From positions 1-15,070 of the forward strand of contig CAVDSU010000046.1 in assembly GCA_963611685.1 (NCBI GenBank): a stretch of DNA of 15,070 nucleotides, in the 5' to 3' direction. Made by a program: the position numbers and the translations under genes. A model generated the notes under the pieces. It was not told the DNA's origin, did no database searches, and worked only from the letters and a program-made list of their open reading frames with translations. Below are positions 1 through 7,519 of the stretch, piece after piece (positions within the stretch are counted from its first letter, which is position 1; each line of letters starts with the position of its first letter). Source of the stretch: UBA1724 sp963611685 (GTDB lineage: Bacteria > Verrucomicrobiota > Lentisphaeria > Oligosphaerales > Oligosphaeraceae).

Positions 1-31
1 CCGCACACAGAATGGATAAAAAACTTCGGTG

Positions 32-72
32 GACTTCCGTGTCCGCGCAAGCGGCTTCTGCGCATTCCGTGG
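32..72. repeat. 41-bp dispersed repeat, copy 1
   Basis: Opens with GACTTCCGTGTCC and ends with GCATTCCGTGG. It differs from the copy at 422-462 at a single base (C61 versus T451). It contains CCGC-GCAA-GCGG (44-55), a short stem with a GNRA-type tetraloop on the plus strand. It continues into CAAAAAAC, shared with the partial copy at 331-366. Confidence 0.9.
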
Positions 73-154
73 CAAAAAACCAACCACCGAAGACACCGAA
101 ACAGATGCGGAAGAGCGCCGCAGGCACCGCTAATTGCCCATCGCTAGCTAAATT

Positions 155-319
155 GCCACTTTTCCGAAGGACTTTCGCCACTCCTCTGCCACTTTTCCGA
201 AGGACTTTTGCCCATCCTCTGCCACTTTTCCAAAGGACTTTTGCCACTCCTCTGCCACTTTTCCGAAGGACTTTTGCCACTCCTCTGCCACTTTTCCGAA
301 GGACTTTCGCCCTTCCCCC
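155..319. repeat. 33-bp tandem repeat, five units
   Basis: Units start at 155, 188, 221, 254 and 287, each opening with GCCACTTTTCC and containing GAAGGACTTT. Units 1-4 are nearly identical with scattered single substitutions (for example A for G near 232). Unit 5 degenerates after its first 25 or so bases. There are no unique spacers, so this is not a CRISPR array. Because 33 is divisible by three, every frame carries an 11-residue periodicity, which explains the apparent repetitive ORFs. Confidence 0.95.
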
Positions 320-330
320 ACCAACACTGC

Positions 331-366
331 GCGCAAGCGGCTTCTGTGCATTCCGTGGCAAAAAAC
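331..366. repeat. 41-bp dispersed repeat, copy 2 (5' truncated)
   Basis: Matches the central and right part of the 41-bp repeat from GCGCAAGCGG onward, including GCATTCCGTGG and the following CAAAAAAC. The left part (GACTTCCGTGTCC) is missing where the 33-bp array ends, so the CCGC arm of the small stem is lost. This looks like an insertion or recombination boundary. Confidence 0.85.
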
Positions 367-421
367 AACCACAGAAAGCACCGAAACGGCTGACGCCGAC
401 ACAGAAAGGGTATTTTTTTGT

Positions 422-462
422 GACTTCCGTGTCCGCGCAAGCGGCTTCTGTGCATTCCGTGG
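422..462. repeat. 41-bp dispersed repeat, copy 3
   Basis: Full-length copy, 40 of 41 bases identical to 32-72. It ends 5 bp before the last codon of the VWA gene, so it sits at the start of that gene's 3' untranslated region on the minus strand. The CCGC-GCAA-GCGG mini-hairpin is retained. Confidence 0.9.
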
Positions 463-467
463 TTACC

Positions 468-2753
468 CTACGCCTCGCCGAGTCTCCGTCGGAGGGTGAA
501 TTCCGCCAATAGTGTAGCCAGCAGGAGGACAGGGGCGAGCGATTGTGGCAGGAGGGGTTTTTCCTGGAGATCCCAGGGGATATTTAGGGAAACGGGGAGG
601 GCCTCCCAATCCAGGGAGGAAGGATTCTGGAATGCGGTTCCCGCGGTGATTCGCGCCACATCCCGGAGGAGCTGCGGATTTGCGGCGAGCTGTTGGAGTT
701 CTTTTCCGCCGGCGTGGACGGGGAGCCACTCTTCCTGGACCAGTGGCGTGGCGCCGGGAGCGGTTTCCACGGCGAAGAGGAGTCCGGCGACTCCGGGGGC
801 CTCGGGGGTGTATTCTCCCTGGAAGCGTCCGATTTCCTGGGGATCGGGCAGCAGTGTCACCACGGTGCGGGTGTTATCCTGCGTAAGGACGGCGAGAGTG
901 GTCCGCGCATTTTCGGCAGGGAGGAAATCGGGACCGCGGACGCGGAGTGCCAGGGCATTGGGCTGATTTGCCACCAGTCCGTCCTGGGGAAGTTCCAGTT
1001 CCAGCTGCGGCTGGCGGTTTTCCGCGAGCCAGAGGAGGAGCTCCCTCCAGAAGAGCGCATGGAGCGCGGGCGTCTGGGTCTTCGGGAGGTCGTTTCCGCC
1101 GGCGAAGGCCCATCGCCAGCTTTCGGAAAGGCCGCACCACGCCACGCGGCCCGCGCCGTAGTTTCCCTCCGCCAACAGCACGCACCGCCCCGACTGATCC
1201 CGCAGGACCACTCGCGACACCCGGGAGGGATTCAGGCAGACCGCGTATTCCGTCTCCAGCGGGAGGGGCTCCCGTCGCTGGAAAAGGCCATTCTGGAAGA
1301 CCAGTGGCTCGCCGTCGGCGCGGACGGAAGAGGCGGGCGTCGTCTGCTGCAGAGCGAAGTCCTTTCCCGGCAGGAGATTCGCCAGGTCCTCGGGGACCTG
1401 TGCGCCGTCGCCAATCCAGAGGAGTCCGCCGCCCTGCTTTTCCACGAAGTCCCGGAGTGCCTGCCGCTGGGATGGAGTCAGGGCATTTGCGGTAGTGCAC
1501 GGAAGGAGCACGGCGTCGTAGGGCGCGTATTCCTCCAGTCGGGAGGGGAATTCCTTCGGCGTGGCGTCCATTCCGTAGGCAAAGAAGGGATGCTGTGCCT
1601 CCCAGCCGGGTTCCCGCCCGACGGCCTCCCCCGCGTCCTCATCGTCCTCCTTCGCGGGCTTTTGGAGCCGGATGAGGGCATGGAGAGCGAGGGTAGAGTC
1701 GGTGCGGAGGTCCTTCAGGAGGAAGCGCCACAGCCAAGAGGGACCATCCTCCAGATAGAGCACCTTCCGCATGGGGGGACGGAGGCATTCGACCACCGTC
1801 CAGGCAGTATCGTCATTGGGAAGCTGGTCTTCGGGGAGCGTGGGGATTTCCGCCTTCAGGGCGTATTGTCCGGGGGCGGCGAACGGCGGCAGGGGCAAAT
1901 CCAGCCGGAGTTCCTCGCCGGGGGGGATCTCCGCCTCGCCCTGGGAGAGAACCGCCCCCGAGCGGTCGCGAATTGTCACCGGCACCCGACGGACCTCCGA
2001 CAGCGTGCTCCGGAGAACCACCGACAACACGCCCTCCTTTCCCGGCTGGAACTCCCGCTTGCCGTCCGCCGCAAAGGCGACCTGGAGATTCGCGGGGGGG
2101 TGTTCATCGCCCAGCGTCACCGTGGAAATCGGAATCCCCTCCCGCGCGAACTCCTTCGCTTCGTCCAGGAGGGAGCCACCCAAGTCCGCGCCGTCGGAGA
2201 GCAGCAGCACGCTCCGGAGGGGCATGGCGCCGGGACGGCGGGATTCCTCGTGGAGGGCATGGAGGGCGGCGCCCAGATCGGTCTCCCCGGGAAGGGGCGT
2301 CTCGGGGGAGTGTGCGCCCCAGGCATGGAGGGCGCCCCCCATCCCCGCAAAGCGCCAGGCGCTCAGGGGCGCCGCGGGCGGCGGTTCGTCAAAGACCAGG
2401 TGCCGCGCGGCCGCCAGGCGGGTCGTGCGGGCGCCCGAGGCCTCCGGAAGCAGGCAGTCGGTGCGTGCCGCCATGGAAGCGGAGACGTCCCCCAGCGCCG
2501 CGATGCGGGAGCCCTCGGGGCGCGGCGACTGCTGTCGCCGTGCGGGCTGCAGGAGCCAGAGATTCAGGAGTGCCAGTGCCAGGAGCCGGAGGGCCAGCAG
2601 TGCGGCGCGCTGCCGCCGTGCCAGTCCCCGTGTCTTCCGCAGGGCGAATGCGCGGAGTGCGGCGAAGAGGAGTGCGGCGTCCAGGAGCAGGAGTCCCCAG
2701 AGTGGGAGCCAGGGGTGGCAGGTCAGGGCGCTATGGACGGCGACGTCCGGCAT
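468..2753 (-). CDS. Membrane-anchored VWA-domain protein with GATase-like segment
   Basis: A 761-residue protein. Two hydrophobic segments at about 16-37 and 50-70 anchor the N-terminus, and a third lies near the C-terminus (about 739-754) before a short basic tail. A von Willebrand factor A domain follows with a complete-looking MIDAS: DVSAS (89-93), T158 in GETDLGAAL, and D187 in LLLSDGAD. Residues 225-320 look like a beta-sandwich. Residues 405-450 (YDAVLLPCT ... GGGLLWIGD) resemble the glutamine-amidotransferase-like fold seen in such proteins. LLRDVARITAGTAF (696-709) is typical of the C-terminal region of this group. Relatives usually lie near MoxR ATPase, DUF58 and BatA genes, none of which is visible here. 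The biochemical role is unknown; a divalent-metal-dependent protein-interaction role at the membrane is inferred. It starts 13 bp after the preceding gene with no clear Shine-Dalgarno, so translation by coupling is likely. Confidence 0.85.
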   Translation of the reverse strand: MPDVAVHSALTCHPWLPLWGLLLLDAALLFAALRAFALRKTRGLARRQRAALLALRLLALALLNLWLLQPARRQQSPRPEGSRIAALGDVSASMAARTDCLLPEASGARTTRLAAARHLVFDEPPPAAPLSAWRFAGMGGALHAWGAHSPETPLPGETDLGAALHALHEESRRPGAMPLRSVLLLSDGADLGGSLLDEAKEFAREGIPISTVTLGDEHPPANLQVAFAADGKREFQPGKEGVLSVVLRSTLSEVRRVPVTIRDRSGAVLSQGEAEIPPGEELRLDLPLPPFAAPGQYALKAEIPTLPEDQLPNDDTAWTVVECLRPPMRKVLYLEDGPSWLWRFLLKDLRTDSTLALHALIRLQKPAKEDDEDAGEAVGREPGWEAQHPFFAYGMDATPKEFPSRLEEYAPYDAVLLPCTTANALTPSQRQALRDFVEKQGGGLLWIGDGAQVPEDLANLLPGKDFALQQTTPASSVRADGEPLVFQNGLFQRREPLPLETEYAVCLNPSRVSRVVLRDQSGRCVLLAEGNYGAGRVAWCGLSESWRWAFAGGNDLPKTQTPALHALFWRELLLWLAENRQPQLELELPQDGLVANQPNALALRVRGPDFLPAENARTTLAVLTQDNTRTVVTLLPDPQEIGRFQGEYTPEAPGVAGLLFAVETAPGATPLVQEEWLPVHAGGKELQQLAANPQLLRDVARITAGTAFQNPSSLDWEALPVSLNIPWDLQEKPLLPQSLAPVLLLATLLAEFTLRRRLGEA

Positions 2754-2766
2754 GGCGGTCGGGGGA

Positions 2767-4401
2767 TTACTCTTTCAGGGCCTGCCGCAGGACACCCTGT
2801 CGGCGCGCGCGGCACTCCTCGACGAATTCCATCTGGGAGGCGACCATCTCCTCCACGGACATCTCCAGGGCCCGGCGGTGGTCCAAGAAGCGCTTTGCGC
2901 GTGCCACCATGGAATAGAGTTCCCGGAGGAAGCCATTCTTCTGGAAGGCCTCCAATTCCTGGGACGTCAGGTGATTTTGCAGATAATCCTGGTGGAGCAG
3001 GCGTGCCAGGCGGCGATAGCGCCGGGCGACCTCCTGCCCCATGAGCGGCGCGCGGCGATAGCTCGCGTAATAGATGGAGAGGCGTCGCACCACGATCTCC
3101 CGCTGCTTGATGGAATCGAACTGGCGGCTGAGGAGATCCAGGTTGTTGCAGATCTGCGCAAAGGCCACTTCGTCGCCGAAGGTGAAGCGCCGGATGGTCT
3201 CCACGGGCGTGCGACCCTCCTTGAGGTCCACCAGGAATGCGCGGCGAATGACCTTCTCCGCAAAAGTCCGGACCGCCTCCTCCCACTCCCGGAGGCTCTG
3301 TCCCACCATCCCCAAAAATGCCATCGCCAGCTTCATGGCGCCGTCGGGCAATCGCAGAAGGTGATCCGAAAGGACAATCATGGGCTGGTAGGCGCTCTCC
3401 ATGCCGTGGAGCTCCGCCAACAGCGCCTGATGGAGCCACTCCTCCTCCTGCGCACCGCCCGGCGTTTCGCCGCCGGCGGCCTCGGCGTCCTTTCCCAGAC
3501 TGAGGAAGCGCTGGACGGATGCGCCGAATTCCTGGAGGGCATTCTCCAGCCACGAGAGGAGCCGCGGGTCATCCAGGCGCTCCATCTTCACCAGCAGCCG
3601 CAGATGCGCCAGATTGCTGGTGCGGGGGGCGGGTCCATGGGCATTCCAGTGGCGCAGAAAGAGCCGGTCGGCAATGCCGTCGGCGCGGCGTGCCACCAGG
3701 GGCCACTCCTCCAGGAGAGCGGGATCGCCGCACCAGCGCAAGAGCCACTCCCGGAGTTCGGAAGAGAGCGCGGGCGACCATCGCATGACCCAGAGGGCGT
3801 CGCGGATGACCTCCGGCGCCAGGGAGCCCTCCTGCTCGCGGAAGAGCTCCGCAATCCAGCGCTGGAAGGCCTCGGAATCCAAAAGCCAGAGCGCCTGGAA
3901 GCCGATGCCGTAGACGGTGTCCACGACCTCCACGCGGCGTCGGAAGGCGTCCGCCGCCCGCGTGAGGGACTCCGGGATCTCGGTGCGCTGGAGGATCTTG
4001 CAGCGATCCAGCGGCGCGTATTCCCGGGGATGCGGCAACGCCAGGGCGCGGGAGACGCCGCTGTCGGCGTGATTGGCGGAGGGATCCTCCTCTTGGGGAT
4101 CCCGGGGGGTGATTTCGCCGGCCTCCAGGAGCTTCTGGACGCCCTTTTCCAGGAAACGGTGGTATTCCTTCAGGGCGTCGGAGCCGACGCGGAGGGTCCC
4201 CGTGTGCAAATAGAGCTCCAGGAGCCGGCGCACTTGCGCGGCGGCCAGGGGGAATGCGGCGGGACCACAGAGGGCGCAGAGCTCCTTCAGGCGCTGCCAG
4301 ACCCGTTCCGGAATATCGGGATTCAGGTCCTCCAGTCCCCTGAGGATCTGGAGGAGTTCCGCCCGGAGGGCGTCCGGTGCGCCTTCCTGCGTGCGGGTCA
4401 T
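2767..4401 (-). CDS. Unrecognised 544-residue helical protein
   Basis: I do not recognise the family. The protein appears almost wholly alpha-helical, rich in Leu, Arg, Glu and Trp, with no signal peptide or membrane segment, so it is probably cytoplasmic. A low-complexity acidic linker lies near 104-112 (PRDPQEEDP) and another near 325-340 (Ala/Gly/Glu-rich). The C-terminal third has regularly spaced Arg and aromatic residues (for example RRLSIYYASYRR). Its ATG overlaps the stop of the phosphoesterase gene in an ATGA, which fixes the start and implies translational coupling; the VWA gene follows after 13 bp. The absence of TTA, CTA and TCA codons, as in its neighbours, supports real coding. 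Context suggests a soluble partner of the VWA protein, but that is inference. A helical-repeat scaffold is possible. Confidence 0.85.
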   Translation of the reverse strand: MTRTQEGAPDALRAELLQILRGLEDLNPDIPERVWQRLKELCALCGPAAFPLAAAQVRRLLELYLHTGTLRVGSDALKEYHRFLEKGVQKLLEAGEITPRDPQEEDPSANHADSGVSRALALPHPREYAPLDRCKILQRTEIPESLTRAADAFRRRVEVVDTVYGIGFQALWLLDSEAFQRWIAELFREQEGSLAPEVIRDALWVMRWSPALSSELREWLLRWCGDPALLEEWPLVARRADGIADRLFLRHWNAHGPAPRTSNLAHLRLLVKMERLDDPRLLSWLENALQEFGASVQRFLSLGKDAEAAGGETPGGAQEEEWLHQALLAELHGMESAYQPMIVLSDHLLRLPDGAMKLAMAFLGMVGQSLREWEEAVRTFAEKVIRRAFLVDLKEGRTPVETIRRFTFGDEVAFAQICNNLDLLSRQFDSIKQREIVVRRLSIYYASYRRAPLMGQEVARRYRRLARLLHQDYLQNHLTSQELEAFQKNGFLRELYSMVARAKRFLDHRRALEMSVEEMVASQMEFVEECRARRQGVLRQALKE

Positions 4402-5135
4402 CGTCCGAGGGCCAACCGGAGGCCGAATTTCTCGGGGAGACGAGCCATGTATATCTTGTTCTGGGCCATCTCCAAATCGTAGGGCTCCCGGATCAATTCC
4501 AGGTGCCGGGTCTCCACCTCGTAGGTGCAGGCGCAGGCGCGGGGATCACGGTCGCGGGGCTGGCCGACACTGCCCACATTCACCATCACTTTGTGGTCCG
4601 TGGGGACCGTGTAGGGCCGGATGAAATCCACGAAGGGCGCGTGTCCGGGCATGTCAATGCCGATGAGGGGAGAATGGGAGTGTCCGCAGAAGGCCAGGGG
4701 GCACTCCTGACGCTCGAAATTCGCGGAGAAGGAGTCCTCGTCCAGGCAGTAGGACCACTTTCCACGCGCGAAAGAGGAATGGAGGGCGACCATGTCGTCG
4801 CCCAGCTGCAGGCGCATGGGGAGTTCCGCCAGCCAGCGAATGTCGTCGGCGGAGAGGTTCTTCTGGGTCCACTCGATGGAGGACAGGATCTCCTGCCGCA
4901 GCCGACCATTGGTGGGCGTCATGTAGGAGGAGGCGTATTCGTCATGGTTTCCCATGACGCAGGGAATCTCCCGGTCCTGGATGATGTGGAGGCATTCGGC
5001 GGGGTTGGCGCCGTATCCCACAATGTCACCCAGACACACCAGCATGTCGCAGGAGGCCTGGTCCAGACGCTTTAAAATCGCCGTCAGGGCCTCCAGATTC
5101 CCATGGACATCGCTGAAAAATCCGATTTTGGTCAT
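4398..5135 (-). CDS. Calcineurin-like metallophosphoesterase (YfcE/MJ0936-like)
   Basis: A 245-residue protein with the full set of two-metal phosphoesterase motifs: D9-x-H11 in FFSDVHGN, GD at 36-37 (LGDIVGYG), GNHD at 62-65, H119, and GHSHSP at 151-156. NVGSVGQPRDRDPRA (186-200) is the signature of the small bacterial phosphodiesterase subfamily. Members hydrolyse phosphodiesters or phosphomonoesters with Mn or similar metals; the physiological substrate cannot be told from sequence. The frame stays open upstream to a Met at 5255, but those 40 residues are low-complexity and unlike the family, while MTKIGFFSDVHGN is the canonical N-terminus, so I start at 5135. No Shine-Dalgarno precedes it; the mRNA is C-rich there. 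It is the first gene of a three-gene operon. Confidence 0.9.
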   Translation of the reverse strand: MTKIGFFSDVHGNLEALTAILKRLDQASCDMLVCLGDIVGYGANPAECLHIIQDREIPCVMGNHDEYASSYMTPTNGRLRQEILSSIEWTQKNLSADDIRWLAELPMRLQLGDDMVALHSSFARGKWSYCLDEDSFSANFERQECPLAFCGHSHSPLIGIDMPGHAPFVDFIRPYTVPTDHKVMVNVGSVGQPRDRDPRACACTYEVETRHLELIREPYDLEMAQNKIYMARLPEKFGLRLALGR

Positions 5136-5467
5136 CGAAGGGGGGTAAGTGGGGTAGGCTGCGCCACGCCGTCCGGCGCGCGAGGCGCGGGGCGGTTCTG
5201 TGGTGGCGCGCAAATGTGGAGCGGTATGTATGTAGTCCCCTCGTGGCGGCGGCAAAACGAGTCGTTGGATACGGCTTCCTGTCTTATCCCTCTGTCGGAG
5301 CAGGGGAAACTACATTAACGCCCGCCGCCTGCAAGGGCTCCGGTCCGGGGGACTGCCCTCCGGCCGAATCGCGAATTTCATGCAGGCACAATATCACCGT
5401 GAGTCCGTGGTATTGCGTGCTTTAAGATAATCTCTTTTTTCGCCTTTGCGTTCTCGTCCTCTCCTCC
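5136..5467. other. Divergent intergenic region between phosphoesterase and permease genes
   Basis: The 332-bp spacer should contain both divergent promoters. On the plus strand GATAAT at 5426-5431 (within TTTAAGATAAT) is a plausible -10 element about 36 bp before the permease ATG, but I see no good -35 at 16-18 bp. No convincing minus-strand promoter was found. A short perfect stem, CGCCG-TC-CGGCG, lies near 5169-5180. No RNA gene or conserved riboswitch motif was recognised. The 17 bases before the permease ATG are almost all pyrimidine, with no Shine-Dalgarno. Confidence 0.4.
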
Positions 5468-7159
5468 ATGGGACAAAAGCTCCACTTTTTCTTTCTGGCA
5501 ATCGCGCTGCTCTTCTTCGGCGCGTTCTTCCTGCTCCCCGTGGGCGAAATCCTCCGCGGCGGTCTGACCGACGGCGCCGGACGCCCCACGCTCTTCTTTC
5601 TGGCGGAGGTCTTCCGAAATCCCCTCTATCGCGACGGACTTGGGAACTCCTTCCTCATCGCCACCGGGACCACCGCGCTCTCGCTGGCCATGGCAATGCC
5701 GCTGGCGTGGCTCGCCGACCGCTTTGACTTTCGGGGAAAGGGCCTCTGGACGGGCCTCCTGATGATGCCGATGATCCTGGCGCCCTTCGTGGGCTCCCTG
5801 GGAATGCAGTGCATCCTGGGGCGCTACGGCGCGCTGAACCAGCTGCTCTTGAAGGCGGGCGTCTTCTCGCCGGGGCAGGAGATCGACTGGCTGGCTGGCA
5901 GCATGGGCGCCGTGATCCTCCTGGAGGCGCTCCATCTGCAGCCGATCCTCTTCCTGAATCTCACCGCCGCCTTCGCCAACGTGGATCCCGCGCTCCTGGA
6001 GGCGGCACAGGACTGCGGCTGCACCGGATGGCGGCGCTTCTGGCGCATCACGCTGCCGTTGATCCGACCGGGGCTCTTCGCGGGATGCACGCTGGTCTTC
6101 ATCTGGTCCTTCACGGAGCTGGGGACGCCGCTCATGTTCAATTTCGAGCGCGTGACGCCCGTACAGATCTTCCTGGGCATCAGCGAGATGGGGCGCAGTC
6201 CCATGCCCTACGCGCTGGTGACGGTCATGATGGTGGCGGCCGCCACCGCGTATCTTCTGGCGAAGGCGCGCTTTGGACGGGACGCCTACGCCATGAGCGG
6301 AAAGGCGGGACGCGCCACGCCCCCGAAACGACTTCGTGGACTCGCCTGCGCCGCCGCCACCGCGCCCTTCGCGCTGGTGGCATTCCTGGGGGTGCTCCCG
6401 CATTTGGGGGTCCTGGGACTGGCCCTGGGACGCGGATGGTATCAGCGGGTCTTCCCGCAAGCCGCCACGTGGGAACACATCCAGACCGCATTGGGACACT
6501 CCCTCACGGTCCCCAGCATCATCAACAGCCTCCGGTATTGCGGCATCGCACTGGTCCTGGCAATGGCGCTGGGACTCTTCATCGCGTGGGCCGCAGTCCG
6601 CGGAAAGCACCGCGGCGGATGGCTCCTGGACGCCCTGGCGATGCTCCCGCTGGCGGTCCCCGGAATCGTGGTCGCCTTCGGATACCTCGCCATGACCGGA
6701 CGCGGACGGCTCTTCCATTTCCTCAATCCCATCGAAAACCCCACCGCACTGCTGGTGATCTCCTACGCCATCCGGCGAGTGCCATACGTGGTGCGCTCCG
6801 CAGTGGCGGGGCTCCAGCAGACCTCCGTCTCCTTCGAGGAGGCCGCGCAGTCCCTGGGCGCAAAGCCCTGGACGGTCCTGCGGCGCATCACCATGCCGCT
6901 CATCGCCGCGAATCTCCTGGCGGGAGCCATCCTCACCTTCAGCTTCTCCATGCTGGAGGTCTCCGACTCCCTCCTCCTGGCGCAAAAGGCAGAATACTAC
7001 CCCATCACCAAGGGAATCTACGACCTGGCCTCCTTCCTGGGAGAGGGCGGCGCCGTCGCCGCCGCACTGGGACTCTGGACCATGCTCTTCCTGGGAGCCT
7101 CCTATCTCCTGACCTCCGCACTCCTGGGAAAGAAAATGGGGGCCATCTTTCGGGGATAA
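5468..7159 (+). CDS. Fused two-domain ABC transporter permease, iron(III)/thiamine type
   Basis: A 563-residue integral membrane protein with two tandem binding-protein-dependent permease domains. Hydrophobic segments fall at about 8-26, 60-82, 95-115, 145-165, 203-222 and 247-265, then 293-318, 350-375, 385-410, 424-445, 480-500 and 526-556, giving roughly 12 spans. Each half has the cytoplasmic EAA loop that contacts the ATPase: EAAQDCGCTGWRRFWRITLP (178-197) and EAAQSLGAKPWTVLRRITMP (458-477). This two-in-one layout is typical of FbpB (iron) and ThiP (thiamine) permeases; the substrate cannot be fixed from the permease. No ATPase or binding-protein gene lies beside it in the window, and the gene is alone on the plus strand. 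The ATG at 5468 is supported by an immediate N-terminal membrane span. Confidence 0.9.
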   Translation: MGQKLHFFFLAIALLFFGAFFLLPVGEILRGGLTDGAGRPTLFFLAEVFRNPLYRDGLGNSFLIATGTTALSLAMAMPLAWLADRFDFRGKGLWTGLLMMPMILAPFVGSLGMQCILGRYGALNQLLLKAGVFSPGQEIDWLAGSMGAVILLEALHLQPILFLNLTAAFANVDPALLEAAQDCGCTGWRRFWRITLPLIRPGLFAGCTLVFIWSFTELGTPLMFNFERVTPVQIFLGISEMGRSPMPYALVTVMMVAAATAYLLAKARFGRDAYAMSGKAGRATPPKRLRGLACAAATAPFALVAFLGVLPHLGVLGLALGRGWYQRVFPQAATWEHIQTALGHSLTVPSIINSLRYCGIALVLAMALGLFIAWAAVRGKHRGGWLLDALAMLPLAVPGIVVAFGYLAMTGRGRLFHFLNPIENPTALLVISYAIRRVPYVVRSAVAGLQQTSVSFEEAAQSLGAKPWTVLRRITMPLIAANLLAGAILTFSFSMLEVSDSLLLAQKAEYYPITKGIYDLASFLGEGGAVAAALGLWTMLFLGASYLLTSALLGKKMGAIFRG

Positions 7160-7209
7160 AAAAAAGGCCACTCACGCGCGAACTGCCGCATACCACCCGC
7201 TGCGCCATG

Positions 7210-7235
7210 GAGCGCTTTTTCCAATCCGGGCGCTC
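7210..7235. other. Hairpin, 6-bp stem
   Basis: GAGCGC (7210-7215) pairs perfectly with GCGCTC (7230-7235) across a 14-base loop that contains TTTTT. A further G-T pair is possible at each outer end. No T-run follows on either strand, so a terminator role is doubtful. Confidence 0.4.
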
Positions 7236-7255
7236 TGATCGCAAAGGCACCCAAA

Positions 7256-7280
7256 GGACGGGGACTAGCCGCCCCCGTCC
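7256..7280. other. GC-rich hairpin, 8-bp stem
   Basis: GGACGGGG (7256-7263) pairs perfectly with CCCCGTCC (7273-7280) around a 9-base loop, ACTAGCCGC. No T-run follows on the plus strand. It could slow RNA polymerase or protect the 3' end of the permease mRNA, or be part of a repetitive element. The function is inferred only. Confidence 0.5.
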
Positions 7281-7282
7281 CC

Positions 7283-7336
7283 CCGCCGAAGTTCTTCCGC
7301 CTACCGGCGGTACAGGCACCCGCCTTTTGGCTGCTC
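7283..7336. repeat. 54-bp direct repeat, copy 1
   Basis: Identical to 7342-7395, with a 59-bp period and a 5-bp spacer. The unit starts CCGCCGAAGTTCTTCCGCC, contains the small inverted repeat CCGCC-TACC-GGCGG, and ends TTTTGGCTGCTC. Confidence 0.95.
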
Positions 7337-7341
7337 TAAAG

Positions 7342-7395
7342 CCGCCGAAGTTCTTCCGCCTACCGGCGGTACAGGCACCCGCCTTTTGGCTGCTC
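7342..7395. repeat. 54-bp direct repeat, copy 2
   Basis: Perfect second copy of 7283-7336. The lack of any divergence implies recent duplication or ongoing conversion. It lies about 115 bp beyond the 3' end of glgB. Confidence 0.95.
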
Positions 7396-7497
7396 GGCGG
7401 CCTTACGCGCCTATACATGAGATGGGGGATGCGGGATTTGCGGGGGGTGCGGGGGGCGCAGCCCCTCCGTCCTTTGGATATTCTCCCCCCTATCCGG

Positions 7498-7519
7498 GCG
7501 CGTATTGGTGGCTACGCGC
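7498..7519 (-). terminator. Weak candidate hairpin at the 3' end of glgB
   Basis: GCGCGTA (7498-7504) and TACGCGC (7513-7519) form a perfect 7-bp stem with an 8-base loop. It overlaps the glgB stop codon (7512-7514). On the minus strand the downstream sequence is GGATAGGGGG, with no T-run, so classical intrinsic termination is not supported. It may be an mRNA 3' end structure. Confidence 0.3.

Larger units (their letters stand above)
1..467. other. Non-coding repeat-rich region downstream of the VWA gene
   Basis: No credible gene is seen here. The region consists of three copies of a 41-bp dispersed repeat (the middle one partial), a five-unit 33-bp tandem array, and short linkers with a CACCGAAA motif near 95 and 380. 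Open frames cross it on both strands, but they only translate the repeats. On the minus strand it would be the 3' untranslated region of the VWA gene, whose TAG lies at 468-470. No hairpin followed by a T-run was seen after that stop. Confidence 0.7.
7160..7511. other. Convergent intergenic region with hairpins and a duplicated unit
   Basis: The 352-bp spacer lies between the converging permease and glgB genes. It begins with an A8 run (7158-7165) overlapping the permease stop. It holds a hairpin at 7210-7235, a hairpin at 7256-7280 and a 54-bp unit repeated twice (7283-7395). No credible ORF is present. I see no clear intrinsic terminator (strong hairpin followed by a T-run) for the permease, and only a weak candidate for glgB. 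Confidence 0.5.

Noticed and set aside
155..319. Possible CRISPR array
   Set aside because: The 33-bp units are contiguous with no unique spacers, and no cas gene is nearby.
144..455. Minus-strand ORF with 11-residue repeats (SEKWQRSGKSP-like)
   Set aside because: The periodicity is a direct consequence of the 33-bp tandem DNA repeat; other frames give equally periodic peptides, and no Shine-Dalgarno or conserved domain is present.
693..4482. Two very long plus-strand ORFs (783 and 903 codons) opposite the VWA and 544-residue genes
   Set aside because: They are in codon register with the sense genes and arise from lack of TTA/CTA/TCA codons; their proteins are low-complexity with no recognisable domain, while the minus strand has clear motifs and operon spacing.
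5136..5255. Upstream extension of the phosphoesterase to Met at 5255
   Set aside because: The added 40 residues are Pro/Arg/Ala-rich and unlike the family; MTKIGFFSDVHGN is the canonical N-terminus.
5378..7171. 597-codon minus-strand ORF opposite the permease
   Set aside because: Gln/Glu/Gly-rich shadow in register with a permease that has two clear EAA motifs and membrane spans.
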